A stretch of 64,000 bases of DNA from Sporolactobacillus kofuensis (GTDB taxonomy: Bacteria > Bacillota > Bacilli > Bacillales > Sporolactobacillaceae), in NCBI RefSeq assembly GCF_024125425.1, contig NZ_JAMXWN010000012.1, positions 40,882 through 104,881 of the forward strand, given 5' to 3'. Below the pieces are notes generated by a model. The model searched no databases and was not told the origin of the DNA. It saw only the letters and a list, made by a program, of their open reading frames with translations. Positions 63,812-64,000 of the stretch are shown piece by piece (within the stretch, counting starts at the first letter, position 1; every line of letters starts with the position of its first letter). Both the position numbers and the translations under genes were made by a program.

Positions 63812-63840
63812 TTGACAATATGAGATTTGTTTGTTATGAT
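63812..63840 (+). promoter_or_regulatory. rRNA operon promoter P2
   Basis: TTGACA (63812-63817) and TATGAT (63835-63840) with 17-nt spacing, 119 nt after P1. Tandem consensus promoters are typical of Bacillus rrn operons. Confidence 0.85.
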
Positions 63841-64000
63841 GTTTAAGTTGTCTTCGAAAGAGGATAGCTTAGAATGTTCCTTGAAAACTGAACAAAAGCC
63901 AAGCGTGATATAAGGGTTATAAACCCCTAATCAATTCAATTTGCTATGGATCTTATGAACGAAAAAGTCGGCTCGGACACTTAGTCCGGCATTTAAGAAT
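63841..64000 (+). other. rRNA operon leader, 16S gene outside the window
   Basis: The leader contains a boxA-like TGTTCCTTGAAAACTGAAC (from about 63875), as found in Bacillus rrn leaders and spacers, and hairpin-forming CGGCTCGGACAC / TTAGTCCGGC near the end. The window stops before any 16S sequence, so the gene is inferred. Confidence 0.7.

Overview
The window is chromosome from a low-GC, endospore-forming member of the Bacillales. The evidence is a complete spoIIIAA-AH operon, spoIVB and spo0A, the order mgsR-comG-yqhH-gcv-mntR-yqhO-efp-spoIIIA-acc-nusB-folD-xse-ispA-dxs-yqxC-recN-spoIVB-spo0A that is known from Bacillus subtilis, and an OLE RNA beside ispA/dxs. Several genes usual in this block are missing, and dispersed GC-rich repeats resemble those of many Bacillales. 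A Bacillaceae or Sporolactobacillaceae genome is my inference; the sequence alone does not fix the genus.

Left part (1-22.6 kb) is accessory. It holds the 3' end of rocB; an Rgg-type regulator divergent from a tiny peptide ORF with a very strong ribosome binding site; a DUF4064-like membrane protein; an HxlR/MFS pair; a quinone-response (Mhq) cluster with palindromic MhqR operators; a frameshifted asparaginase; HAD and PAP2 phosphatases; pncB; an SgrR-like regulator divergent from an MFS pump and a P-loop kinase; exoA; two dehydrogenases; a secreted M23 peptidase with coiled coil; and an isolated glgD.

Central part (22.7-58.2 kb) is the conserved Bacillus block. It starts with mgsR and a comG operon cut down to comGA-comGB, then yqhG/yqhH. 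A tandem glycine riboswitch with terminator precedes gcvT-gcvPA-gcvPB. Next come yqhL, mntR, yqhO, yqhP, yqhQ, yqhR and efp, the spoIIIA operon, accBC, yqhY, nusB, folD, xseAB and ispA. A gene-free stretch of about 750 nt carries an OLE RNA, followed by its membrane partner OapA, dxs, yqxC, recN, spoIVB and spo0A. Compared with B. subtilis, comGC-comGG, aroQ/papA, yqhV and ahrC are absent from their usual places.

Right part (58.4-64 kb) holds an oxidoreductase, a decayed GRP-family sugar transporter pseudogene, a lone ptsH (HPr), a YidC insertase without lipoprotein signal, the cidAB pair with divergent LysR regulator, and, at the very end, tandem strong promoters plus a leader that look like the start of an rRNA operon whose 16S gene lies just outside.

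Most gaps hold terminators or copies of one repeat family. Two gaps hold nested complementarity that no gene explains: 36021-36146 (between yqhQ and yqhR) and 43262-43414 (between spoIIIAH and accB). These, together with the Rgg/peptide locus at 1.5 kb, are the best candidates for something undescribed.
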